Below are positions 1 to 5,955 of a stretch of DNA of 10,017 bases, in pieces. Origin of the DNA: CAZFHZ01 sp964519015 (GTDB lineage Bacteria; Blakebacterota; Blakebacteria; Blakebacterales; CAYUVJ01); NCBI GenBank assembly GCA_964519015.1, contig CAZFHZ010000115.1, positions 1-10,017 of the forward strand. The letters are read 5' to 3'. A program made the translations under genes and the position numbers. Below the pieces are notes generated by a model that was not told where the DNA came from, made no database searches, and was given only the letters and a program-made list of their open reading frames with translations. How positions within the stretch are numbered: the first letter of the stretch is position 1; the number at the start of each line of letters is the position of its first letter.

Positions 1-310
1 CCTCCGCCAGCGGGACCAGCGGGAGGATCTCCCCCGAAGCCATCCGGCACCACGCCCCGTCCGGCCCGCTGTGCCCCAACCGGTACCCCTCCCCCTCCCG
101 GGCGACCACCACCGGGTCCCCGGTGTGCGGAGGAACACCGGCCAGGGCGATCAGCACATCCCCCCGCTGCAGCGGGGAGCGGCCCCCGGCCCCCGGTGCG
201 GGTACCTCCACCCGGAAGAAACGGGCATCGGGATGGCCGGCGAACTCGTGCTGAGTCTCTTCCGCCTCCTCGGGGCTGAGCAGCCGCAGGTTTCCCTCCC
301 CCCCGACCAT
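1..310 (-). CDS. UmuD/LexA-like S24-fold protein, apparently non-catalytic (3' end beyond window)
   Basis: The frame is open for 103 codons from ATG 308-310 to the window edge, with strongly G/C-ending codons. A good ribosome site (AGGAGGTGA) lies 7 nt before the ATG. Residues 26-34 (HPDARFFRV) match the HPxAxxFxV stretch of UmuD. G50-D51-V-L-I and G64-D65-P-V-V-V match the paired GD strands of the S24 (LexA/UmuD) C-terminal fold. In active members a G(D/E)SM serine sits about ten residues before the first GD and a lysine about fifteen after the second. Here those places hold PAPGAGGR and YRLG, and no lysine occurs in the visible 103 residues, so self-cleavage looks impossible. The N-terminus is too short for a LexA winged helix, so UmuD-like is the closer comparison. 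A promoter resembling that of lexA suggests SOS control. What lies downstream, for example a Y-family polymerase partner, is outside the window. The fold call comes from eye alignment; the exact role is unknown. Confidence 0.62.
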   Translation of the reverse strand, partial: MVGGEGNLRLLSPEEAEETQHEFAGHPDARFFRVEVPAPGAGGRSPLQRGDVLIALAGVPPHTGDPVVVAREGEGYRLGHSGPDGAWCRMASGEILPLVPLAE

Positions 311-334
311 CGCGCGCTCACCTCCTGGACAGAC

Positions 335-349
335 GAACAAAGGGCGAAC
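335..349 (-). promoter_or_regulatory. Direct repeat GTTC-N7-GTTC before the S24-like gene (putative LexA site)
   Basis: On the minus strand two GTTC half-sites (346-349 and 335-338) are separated by exactly 7 nt, giving an 11-bp period with flanks TGTTCGCC and TGTTCGTC. GTTC-N7-GTTC is the known LexA box form of Alphaproteobacteria. The site lies in the leader, between the terminator hairpin and the ribosome site, so binding here would act as a roadblock rather than block polymerase recruitment. That LexA binds here is inference. Confidence 0.45.
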
Positions 350-351
350 AT

Positions 352-373
352 CGGGGCCCTGAAAAACGCCCCG
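352..373 (-). promoter_or_regulatory. Putative antiterminator hairpin in the S24-like leader
   Basis: On the minus strand CGGGGC (373-368) can pair perfectly with GCCCCG (357-352) around a 10-nt loop that contains the T-tract. The 5' arm overlaps the 3' arm of the terminator stem, so the two hairpins exclude each other. This is the usual geometry of an attenuator. No ligand-binding domain or leader peptide is recognisable. Confidence 0.4.
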
Positions 374-383
374 CGCAGGGGCG
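362..383 (-). terminator. Rho-independent terminator in the S24-like leader / after the epimerase gene
   Basis: On the minus strand CGCCCC (383-378), loop TGCGC, GGGGCG (372-367) form a perfect all-G/C stem followed directly by TTTTT (366-362). An outer pairing CCTGAA (394-389) with TTCAGG (363-358) can extend it. It lies 68 nt after the epimerase stop, so it can end the polysaccharide transcript. It is also downstream of the promoter at 407-435, so it would act as an attenuator for the S24-like gene. Confidence 0.65.
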
Positions 384-406
384 CTCCGTTCAGGAACCTG
401 AGGACG

Positions 407-435
407 AGGATAGGCGAACAGGAGGCGAAAGTCAA
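407..435 (-). promoter_or_regulatory. Promoter of the S24-like gene with an operator-like repeat in its spacer
   Basis: The -35 is TTGACT (435-430), the spacer is 17 bp and the -10 is TATCCT (412-407), a strong sigma-70-type match. The predicted start is near 400, giving a leader of about 90 nt. The spacer carries TTCGCC-N5-TTCGCC, an 11-bp-period direct repeat also readable as TTTC-N7-GTTC at 430-416. The 27 bases 411-437 match 5785-5811 in the lexA promoter at 22 positions. This suggests a shared repressor, presumably LexA. Confidence 0.6.
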
Positions 436-451
436 GCCGGTCGGAGGACCC

Positions 452-1411
452 TCACCGATCCTGGGCCGGCTGGGCCCGGAACCAGTCGACGTAGCGGGCC
501 ACCCCCTCCTCGATCGGGGTCTGCGGGGCGTAGTCGAGCAGGCGGCGGGCCTTGGCCGTATCGGCGCAGGTGATCGGCACGTCACCGGGCTGGAGGGGGA
601 GGCGCTCGATCCCCGCTTCCACCCCCAGGGCCTCCGCCACCACCTCGACCAGCCGGCTCAGCCGCACCGTCACCGAGTTCCCCAGGTTGATGATCTCGAA
701 CCCGAAGGAGCGGCCCAGGGCGGCCTCCACCCCCTGTACGATGTCGTCGATGAAGGTGTAATCACGCTCGGAGGAACCGTCGCCGTAGAGCGGGACCGGC
801 TGCCCGGCGGCCAGCCGGCGGGTGAACGAACTGATGGCCATGTCGGGCCGCTGGCGCGGTCCGTAGACGGTGAAGAAACGCAGACCGGCCACGTCGAGGC
901 CGTGCAGGTGATGGAAGGTGTGGGCGAGCAGCTCCCCGGCCACCTTGGTGGCGGCGTAGGGGGAGATGGGGCGCAGCACGGCCCCCTCCTCCGACCAGGG
1001 CACCTCGGGGTTGACCCCATAGACCGAGGAGGAGGAGGCGAAGACCAGTTTGGGCACTCCGTGCCGCCGCATCGCCTCCAGGATGTTGAGCGTGCCGCGC
1101 ACGTTCACATCGACGTAGCGACCGGGTTCGGCGATCGAGGGACGCACCCCGCCCAGGGCCGCGATGTGCACGACCTGGTCGAAGGCGCCCTGGGCGAAGA
1201 CCCGCGCCAGCAGCTCTTCATCGCGGATGTCCCCCTCCACCAGGGTGAAACCGGGCCGTTCCAGCAGGGGAGCCACGTTGCGGCGCTTGCGGGCCGGGTC
1301 GTAGAGGAAGTCGTTGAAGTTGTCGAGTACCACCACCTCGTCGCGCCCGACCCGGCGTTCGGCCAGGTGGGAACCGATGAACCCGGCCCCCCCCGTGATC
1401 AGGATCCTCAT
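452..1411 (-). CDS. NAD-dependent nucleotide-sugar 4-epimerase (extended SDR, UDP-glucuronate/UDP-hexose type)
   Basis: This 319-residue protein has the family's full length. The Rossmann motif GGAGFIG is at 7-13 and the ribose-binding aspartate is D30 in VLDNFND. The catalytic serine region is ASSSSVYG (125-132), with Y152 and K156 in YAATK. The substrate-side signature LRFFTVYGPRQRPD (177-190) and the DYTFIDD segment near 217-223 are typical of UDP-glucuronate and UDP-GlcNAc 4-epimerases. The likely reaction is C4 inversion of a UDP-sugar in the cytoplasm, supplying a glycan pathway. The ATG overlaps the TGA of the glycosyltransferase (ATGA), and an AAGGAG ribosome site lies 7 nt upstream inside that gene, so the two are translationally coupled. 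Which UDP-sugar it uses cannot be settled from the sequence; a dehydratase or decarboxylase of the same superfamily is less likely. Confidence 0.9.
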   Translation of the reverse strand: MRILITGGAGFIGSHLAERRVGRDEVVVLDNFNDFLYDPARKRRNVAPLLERPGFTLVEGDIRDEELLARVFAQGAFDQVVHIAALGGVRPSIAEPGRYVDVNVRGTLNILEAMRRHGVPKLVFASSSSVYGVNPEVPWSEEGAVLRPISPYAATKVAGELLAHTFHHLHGLDVAGLRFFTVYGPRQRPDMAISSFTRRLAAGQPVPLYGDGSSERDYTFIDDIVQGVEAALGRSFGFEIINLGNSVTVRLSRLVEVVAEALGVEAGIERLPLQPGDVPITCADTAKARRLLDYAPQTPIEEGVARYVDWFRAQPAQDR

Positions 1412-2505
1412 TCCCCTGCTCCTTCCACCAGTTCCTCGAAGAGCCGCTCGTAGCGCTCCAGCATGATCTCCCGGGTGTGCTCCCCTTCCACCCGCGCCCG
1501 GGCCCGCTCCGCCCGCCTCCCGGCCGTCTCCGGATCGGCCAGCACCCCCCGCACGGCCTCAGCCAGCGCCTCCGCTTCCCCGACCGGAACCATGAGACCG
1601 CACTCCCCCTCCAGCAGTTCGACCACCCCGCTGATCCGGGTGGCTATCACGGGGACGCGCAGGGCCATCGCCTCCAGCACGGCGTGGGGCATCCCCTCGG
1701 CCTCGGAGGTCTGTACGAGCAGGTCGGCCCCGGCCAGCAGCCGGGACGCGTCGGCGCGGAAACCGGCCAGCCGGAGCGGCACCCCCAGGGAAGCCGCCAG
1801 GGCCTCGATCTCGGCCCGTTTCTCCCCCTCCCCGATCCAGACCGCACTGGGGGCCGAGGAGCCGAGCGCGGCCAGCGCCCGCACCAGCACCTCGGGACGT
1901 TTCTGGTGGACCAGCCGGCCCACCGCCACCACCACCGGTCCCTCTCCGTCGGTACCGGCCAACGTCCGCAGTTCCCGCCGGGCCGCCGGACGGTCGATGG
2001 CATCCAGGGCGGCCAGGTTGACCGCGCCGGGGATGACCACCACCCGTCCGGAGGGGAGCCAGGGATTCTCCCGGGCCAGCACCTCGGCCGTCCCCCGGGC
2101 GTTGACCACCAGCTTGGCCACCACCTTCCGGTAGGTATGGCGGAACCGCCAGGCGCCGGGGAAAGGGATGCTCATGCCCAGCCGGCGCACGATCGGCAGT
2201 CTCCGTCCCCCCCGGGCCAGGGCCAGCATGCGGACCGCCTTGTCCATGTTGGCCAGGGCTGCCTGGGGCCGCCAGCGGCGCAGGAGCCCGTTCAATCGCA
2301 GGAGCGTCCGCGGATCGAGTTCTCCCCGCAGCGCCACCGGGACCACCGTCAGTCCCCCCTCCTTCCCACCCACCACCACGGCGCTCCCCGGGGGAGCCAC
2401 CAGGAGGACCTCATGCCCCCGTTCGGCCAGACCCCGCCCCAGGGCGACGAGGAAGTGCTCGCCGCCGCCCCAGAAACGGATCGGGGTGATGAGCAGGATA
2501 CGCAC
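1408..2505 (-). CDS. Glycosyltransferase family 4 (GT-B fold)
   Basis: This 365-residue protein has a normal length for a single-domain GT4 enzyme. The N-terminal half starts MRILLITPIRFWGGGEHF, with the glycine-rich acceptor/donor loop at 13-15. The C-terminal half has VVVAVGRLVHQKRPEVLV (191-208), WIGEGEKR (223-230) and the EX7E donor-binding motif, E270 to E278 in EGMPHAVLE. The likely role is retaining transfer of a sugar from an activated donor during exopolysaccharide, O-antigen or glycolipid synthesis at the inner face of the membrane. The start is GTG (2503-2505). No ribosome site precedes it, and a TATACT -10 lies only 9 nt upstream, so the mRNA may be leaderless. The gene overlaps the epimerase start by 4 nt, and the two form one polysaccharide unit. 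Acceptor and linkage are unknown. Confidence 0.9.
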   Translation of the reverse strand: MRILLITPIRFWGGGEHFLVALGRGLAERGHEVLLVAPPGSAVVVGGKEGGLTVVPVALRGELDPRTLLRLNGLLRRWRPQAALANMDKAVRMLALARGGRRLPIVRRLGMSIPFPGAWRFRHTYRKVVAKLVVNARGTAEVLARENPWLPSGRVVVIPGAVNLAALDAIDRPAARRELRTLAGTDGEGPVVVAVGRLVHQKRPEVLVRALAALGSSAPSAVWIGEGEKRAEIEALAASLGVPLRLAGFRADASRLLAGADLLVQTSEAEGMPHAVLEAMALRVPVIATRISGVVELLEGECGLMVPVGEAEALAEAVRGVLADPETAGRRAERARARVEGEHTREIMLERYERLFEELVEGAGE

Positions 2506-2514
2506 GCGCGAGGC

Positions 2515-2542
2515 AGTATAACGCCCGCGGGCGACGGTGCAA
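2515..2542 (-). promoter_or_regulatory. Putative promoter of the glycosyltransferase-epimerase pair
   Basis: The -10 is TATACT (2520-2515; 5/6 to consensus) with a 16-bp spacer from TTGCAC (2542-2537; 3/6). Transcription would begin at or next to the GTG start codon (2505). The -35 and spacer lie within the 38-bp hairpin repeat, so hairpin and promoter overlap. Confidence 0.4.
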
Positions 2543-2558
2543 CCCGTGCCCGCGGGCG
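2521..2558. repeat. 38-bp intergenic hairpin element, copy 1
   Basis: The inverted arms CGCCCGCGGGC (2522-2532) and GCCCGCGGGCG (2548-2558) are perfect 11-bp complements around a 15-nt loop, and each arm is itself nearly palindromic. The element lies 46 bp after the kinase stop codon. It has the same length as, and matches 33 of 38 bases in, the element at 5057-5094. No T-tract follows, so it may be a REP-like repeat or a non-canonical transcript end. Confidence 0.8.
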
Positions 2559-2603
2559 GTGTGGGTCAGGATCACCGGAACAGCGCTCGACCGTGACGGG
2601 GGC

Positions 2604-4949
2604 TCAGCGGTCGAGGATCTCCCGGACCCTGGCGCAGAGTTGCCGGGCCGTGAACGGCTTGCTGAGGAGCTGGTAGTGCTCCTCGGAGAATCCCCGTTGG
2701 GTCAGGGCATCGTCCGTGTAACCACTCATCAGCAGCACCCGGGGCCGCCGGGCCATCTCCTCGAGTCGCCGGACCAGCTCGACCCCGCTCATCCCCGGCA
2801 TGACGACGTCCGTGATGAGCAGGTCGGGGAGCCCTTCTTCCGTCATCCCGGCCAGGGCCGCCAGGGCCTCTCCCGGGTCGGTGAAGGTGGAGACCGAATA
2901 CCCTTTCTCGGTCAGGATCTCGACGGCCAGGTCCTTGACGGCCGTGTCATCCTCCACCAGCACGATCCGTTCTTTCCCCCCGCAGTCCTCACCCTCTGCG
3001 CCCGTCGAGCCGGCCGGGGACGGCTCGGAAGCGGCCACCGGCAGGTAGACCGACACCGTAGTGCCTGCTCCGAGAGTGCTCTCCACGTCGATCAGGCCGG
3101 CGCACTGGTTGACGATCCCGTAGACCGTCGCCATCCCCAGACCGGTCCCCTTGCCCGGCTCCTTGGTGGTGAAGAAGGGCTCGAAGAGTTGGGTCTTCTG
3201 CACGTCATCCATGCCCTGTCCGGTGTCCGAGACGACGAGCCGGGCGAATGGCCCGGGCACGGCGCTCCAGCCGGCAGTGATCTTCTCCGCGGTGAGTTCG
3301 ACCCGGTCGGTCTCAACGGTGAGGACGCCTCCGGTCGGCATGGCGTCCCGGGCGTTGAGGACCAGGTTCATCTGGATCTGGCTCAATTGACCCGGATCGA
3401 TCACGACCGGCAGGTCGGATTCCCTGTGCGTGATCCGGAGCACGATGTCCTCACTGATGGTCCGCCTCAGGATACGCATCGACTCGGTGACCGCCCGGTC
3501 GAGCCGGGTCAGCACCGGGACGACCGGCTGCCGGCTGCTGAAGGTCAGCAGCTGGGTGGTCAGTTCCGCCGCTGCCTGTGAGGCACCGGCGATCGTCTCC
3601 AGGCGTCGCTCGATCCGCGAGGGGTCCGGTTCGGCGCGGGCCAGCTCGACACTGCCGGTGATGACCGTCAGTAGATTGTTGAAATCGTGGGCGATCCCGC
3701 CGGCCAGGCGGCCAATCGCCTCCAGGTTCTGGGCCTGCCGAAGCCGTCTCTCGAGATTCTCTCGATCGGTGATGTCGGTACCCGAGGAGATGATGTTCCG
3801 GATCCCCCCCTTCTCATCGTAGAGCGCACTGTTCCGCCACTCGATCTGCCGCTCCTCTCCCGAGGCGGTCCGGATGGGATTCTGATGGACCCGGACCAGT
3901 TCGATCTCACCGGTGAACAGCTTGGAGAAGACCGCCCGGACCTCGTCTCTCAGCCGTTCCGGCAGGAAGTGGTCGAACCAGTTCCGGCCCACGATCTCAT
4001 CCAGTGGGTAGCCCAGGATCTCACAACCCTGCCGGTTCACCACCCCCACCGTGCCGTCGGTCTCCAGCACCAAGACGATGTCACCGACCAGGTCGAGGAT
4101 GGTCCGGATGCGGTCCCGCTCGGCCCGGAGGGTCTCGGTGGCGCGGCTACGCTCCTCCTCGGCCCGGCGGAGCGACGAGACATCGACGATGACGCCCAGC
4201 AGGCCGGACGGAGCATCTCCGTCCATCAAGGGGGTCGTATAGATGAGGGCCGGGATCCGATCCCCCATCTTCGTCCGCAGAACATATTCGTTGGGGCCGA
4301 TATCCTCCCCCTGCAGGATCCGGGCGATGTTGGCACCCGCCCGCTCCCGATCCTCCGGTTCCAGCAGCTCGATGATGTTGAGCCCGGCCTCGAACTCCTC
4401 CCGGGTGTATCCGAATCTGGCAAAGCCCGCCTCGTTGGCGAAACGGAGCACCCCTGCCCGGTCGGTCTCGAAGACGATCTCGGAAATCGAGCCCAGGATC
4501 CGTCTCAGGCGCTCTTCGGTCTGCAGCCGGGTGGTGATATCGGTGGCGATGAAGGCGACGGAGACGACCCGGCCCTCCAGAACGACGGGGCTCAACTGGT
4601 TGTCGTACCAGGAGACGGTCCCGTGCGGGCCGGTGGCCCGGGAGGTGAACGAAGTGGTTTCTCTGGTCCTGAGGACCTGTCCGAGCTTCTCGAAGAGCAG
4701 GTCGTGGAAAGCGGGGTCCACAAACTCGGAGACCTTCCGTCCGACCACATCCGGGACGCTCAGACCGGCCACCGGGTGGTTGATGTACTCGATGATCCCT
4801 TCCGGGGAGACGACCGTGATGATGTTGGCGGCGTTCTCGGACAGGGAACGCCACCACTCCGGAGGTCGTGCCAACGAAGGCGTGAGGTCGTCGGGCCCGG
4901 AGGCCGGGGCGGGGCGGGTTTTAATATCTCGATTCTTCCCGACTCCCAT
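2604..4949 (-). CDS. Soluble hybrid sensor histidine kinase: three PAS domains, HisKA, HATPase, receiver
   Basis: This 781-residue protein has no signal peptide or membrane segment, so it should sense a cytoplasmic cue. PAS 1 spans about 31-145, PAS 2 about 146-258, a short coiled coil about 258-285 and PAS 3 about 282-397. The dimerisation/phosphoacceptor helix has H421 in AHDFNNLL. The ATPase has N528 and N532 (N box), DTGQGM 575-580 (G1), FEPFFTTK 589-596 (F box) and GTGLGM 601-606 (G2). After a low-complexity linker (639-657) the receiver has E666-D667-D668, phosphoacceptor D714, S742 and K764, all intact. The AHDFNN/FEPFFTTK style is that of the NtrB-like hybrid kinases. No separate response regulator or output gene lies in the window, so its target is unknown. 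The ATG at 4949 has a weak site (TGGAG) about 8 nt upstream. Both flanks carry the same hairpin repeat. Confidence 0.93.
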   Translation of the reverse strand: MGVGKNRDIKTRPAPASGPDDLTPSLARPPEWWRSLSENAANIITVVSPEGIIEYINHPVAGLSVPDVVGRKVSEFVDPAFHDLLFEKLGQVLRTRETTSFTSRATGPHGTVSWYDNQLSPVVLEGRVVSVAFIATDITTRLQTEERLRRILGSISEIVFETDRAGVLRFANEAGFARFGYTREEFEAGLNIIELLEPEDRERAGANIARILQGEDIGPNEYVLRTKMGDRIPALIYTTPLMDGDAPSGLLGVIVDVSSLRRAEEERSRATETLRAERDRIRTILDLVGDIVLVLETDGTVGVVNRQGCEILGYPLDEIVGRNWFDHFLPERLRDEVRAVFSKLFTGEIELVRVHQNPIRTASGEERQIEWRNSALYDEKGGIRNIISSGTDITDRENLERRLRQAQNLEAIGRLAGGIAHDFNNLLTVITGSVELARAEPDPSRIERRLETIAGASQAAAELTTQLLTFSSRQPVVPVLTRLDRAVTESMRILRRTISEDIVLRITHRESDLPVVIDPGQLSQIQMNLVLNARDAMPTGGVLTVETDRVELTAEKITAGWSAVPGPFARLVVSDTGQGMDDVQKTQLFEPFFTTKEPGKGTGLGMATVYGIVNQCAGLIDVESTLGAGTTVSVYLPVAASEPSPAGSTGAEGEDCGGKERIVLVEDDTAVKDLAVEILTEKGYSVSTFTDPGEALAALAGMTEEGLPDLLITDVVMPGMSGVELVRRLEEMARRPRVLLMSGYTDDALTQRGFSEEHYQLLSKPFTARQLCARVREILDR

Positions 4950-5000
4950 CCGCGGACTCCAGGTCGGAGGTATGGACAGATCTGGGACAGCGTATGCGGC

Positions 5001-5020
5001 TCGGTCCCGGACCGATGATA
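5001..5020 (-). promoter_or_regulatory. Dyad and -10-like box upstream of the kinase gene
   Basis: A perfect palindrome, TCGGTCC-C-GGACCGA, occupies 5001-5015. It adjoins TATCAT (5020-5015, minus strand; 5/6 to the -10 consensus), so it would overlap the transcription start about 58 nt before the ATG. No good -35 is visible. A second, imperfect dyad (CCGTC-N7-GACGG) lies just upstream at 5022-5038. Operator function is inference. Confidence 0.3.
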
Positions 5021-5056
5021 TCCGTCCAATTGTGACGGTGATACCTGGAACAGATG

Positions 5057-5094
5057 ACGCCCGCGGGCAGTGGTGTGACCCGTGCCCGCGGGCG
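5057..5094. repeat. 38-bp intergenic hairpin element, copy 2
   Basis: Here the arms extend to a perfect 14 bp, GACGCCCGCGGGCA (5056-5069) and TGCCCGCGGGCGTC (5083-5096), around a 13-nt loop. The first 12 and last 17 bases of the 38-bp core are identical to copy 1, and only the middle 9 differ much. It lies 36 bp after the lexA stop codon, the same side of its gene as copy 1. No T-tract follows. Confidence 0.8.
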
Positions 5095-5129
5095 TCGCGC
5101 GGAAGGGGCGACGGACCGTGTTGCGGTGT

Positions 5130-5747
5130 CTAGGCCCGTCGCCGGCGGTACTTGCGGACCACGCCGATGACCACGCCCTGGATGCGCAGGTCCCGCTCGG
5201 GGACCATGAGGGGACGCACCATCTCGTTGGCCGGCTGCAGACGGATGAACCTGCCGTCGCGGAAGTAGCGCTTCAGGGTGACCTCCCCGCCCGGCAGGAG
5301 CGCGATCACCGTCTCGCCGTTCTCGGCCGTGTCCCGTTCCTCGATGACCACGAAGTCCCCGTCCCGGATGCCCTCGTCGACCATCGATTCCCCCTGGACC
5401 TGCAGGGCATACGTGCGGTTGCGCCCCAGCATGTCCTCCGGGATCATGAGTTCCTCCTGGTCCTCCAGCGCTTCGATCGGAGCCCCCGCCGCCACCCTTC
5501 CCAGCAGCGGCACGGTCAGGCTGCCCGAGCGCACCGGTTGCTCGAGCAGCGAGATGGAGCGGCTGCGGTTGTGACCGCGCTCGATGGCCCCCCGCTCCTC
5601 CAGGGCGGTCAGGTGCTTGTGCACCGTGGCCACCGAGGAGAGCCCGAAGTGCCGGGCGATCTCCTCCAGACTGGGCGAGTAGCCGCGCTCGGTCTGATAG
5701 GCGCGGATGAAGTCCAGGATCTCGCGCTGACGACGCGTCAGGTTCAT
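5130..5747 (-). CDS. lexA: LexA repressor (SOS master regulator, S24 self-cleaving)
   Basis: This 205-residue protein has the standard LexA length. The N-terminal winged helix-turn-helix starts MNLTRRQREILDFI, with the recognition region SSVATVHKHLTALEERGAI (37-55). The hinge has the self-cleavage pair A87-G88 in VAAGAP. The catalytic serine is S121 in GESMVDEGI and the catalytic lysine is K159 in TLKRYF, so the dyad is intact. It represses DNA-damage genes; RecA filaments trigger its cleavage. A GGAGGAGGT ribosome site precedes the ATG. Its own upstream region holds a perfect GGCGAAC-N4-GTTCGCC palindrome and a direct repeat within the promoter spacer, consistent with autoregulation. No recA or translesion polymerase gene is in view. 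Confidence 0.97.
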   Translation of the reverse strand: MNLTRRQREILDFIRAYQTERGYSPSLEEIARHFGLSSVATVHKHLTALEERGAIERGHNRSRSISLLEQPVRSGSLTVPLLGRVAAGAPIEALEDQEELMIPEDMLGRNRTYALQVQGESMVDEGIRDGDFVVIEERDTAENGETVIALLPGGEVTLKRYFRDGRFIRLQPANEMVRPLMVPERDLRIQGVVIGVVRKYRRRRA

Positions 5748-5780
5748 GACCTCCTCCGGGGGATTCAGGTACCTGCGGAT

Positions 5781-5809
5781 AGTCTGAGCGAAAAAGAGGC
5801 GAAGGTCAA
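5781..5809 (-). promoter_or_regulatory. lexA promoter with an 11-bp-period repeat in the spacer
   Basis: The -35 is TTGACC (5809-5804), the spacer is 17 bp and the -10 is CAGACT (5786-5781), which keeps the conserved A2, A4 and T6; GACTAT with a 19-bp spacer is an alternative. The spacer carries TTCGCC-N5-TTCGCT. The 27 bases 5785-5811 match 411-437 at 22 positions, so lexA and the S24-like gene appear to share an operator within the promoter. Confidence 0.5.
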
Positions 5810-5815
5810 GCAGAA

Positions 5816-5835
5816 AGGCGAACGGATGTTCGCCT
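5816..5835. promoter_or_regulatory. LexA box (GAAC-N4-GTTC palindrome)
   Basis: GGCGAAC-GGAT-GTTCGCC (5817-5834) is a perfect dyad, extended by one more pair (A5816/T5835) to 8-bp arms. It fits the CGAAC-N4-GTTCG box known for LexA of Gram-positive bacteria. It lies 6 bp upstream of the lexA -35, and its TTCGCC half-site also makes up the direct repeats. It is 120 bp from the divergent lipoprotein start, so it could affect both genes. Confidence 0.75.
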
Positions 5836-5897
5836 CCGGGCCGGGGCCGGGGTGGAGTGAACAGACCGTCCCCGTATCCGTCCTACTCCCAGCCTCT

Positions 5898-5913
5898 CTT
5901 CCCGCGTGGGAAG
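5898..5913. other. Short perfect inverted repeat upstream of the lipoprotein gene
   Basis: CTTCCC-GCGT-GGGAAG forms a 6-bp stem with a 4-nt loop, four bases before a -10-like TATACC (5918-5923, plus strand). No -35 accompanies it. It may be an operator or a leader hairpin. Confidence 0.25.
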
Positions 5914-5955
5914 GTCTTATACCAGGAGCCCGTTCGCCTGTACGATGAGGAACCG

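Noticed and set aside
71..1453. Long plus-strand open frame (460 codons) across the left edge
   Set aside because: It is antisense to the epimerase, its protein is rich in H/G/P/R with no recognisable motif, and it exists because GC-rich genes rarely contain stops on the opposite strand.
3687..5018. Plus-strand open frame of 443 codons opposite the kinase
   Set aside because: It is a shadow of the kinase gene: no domain signature, and the minus strand carries a complete and unmistakable hybrid kinase.
5857..5955. N-terminal extension of the lipoprotein from GTG 5857
   Set aside because: It would put 33 residues before a complete lipoprotein signal peptide, while ATG 5956 has its own GAGGAA site.
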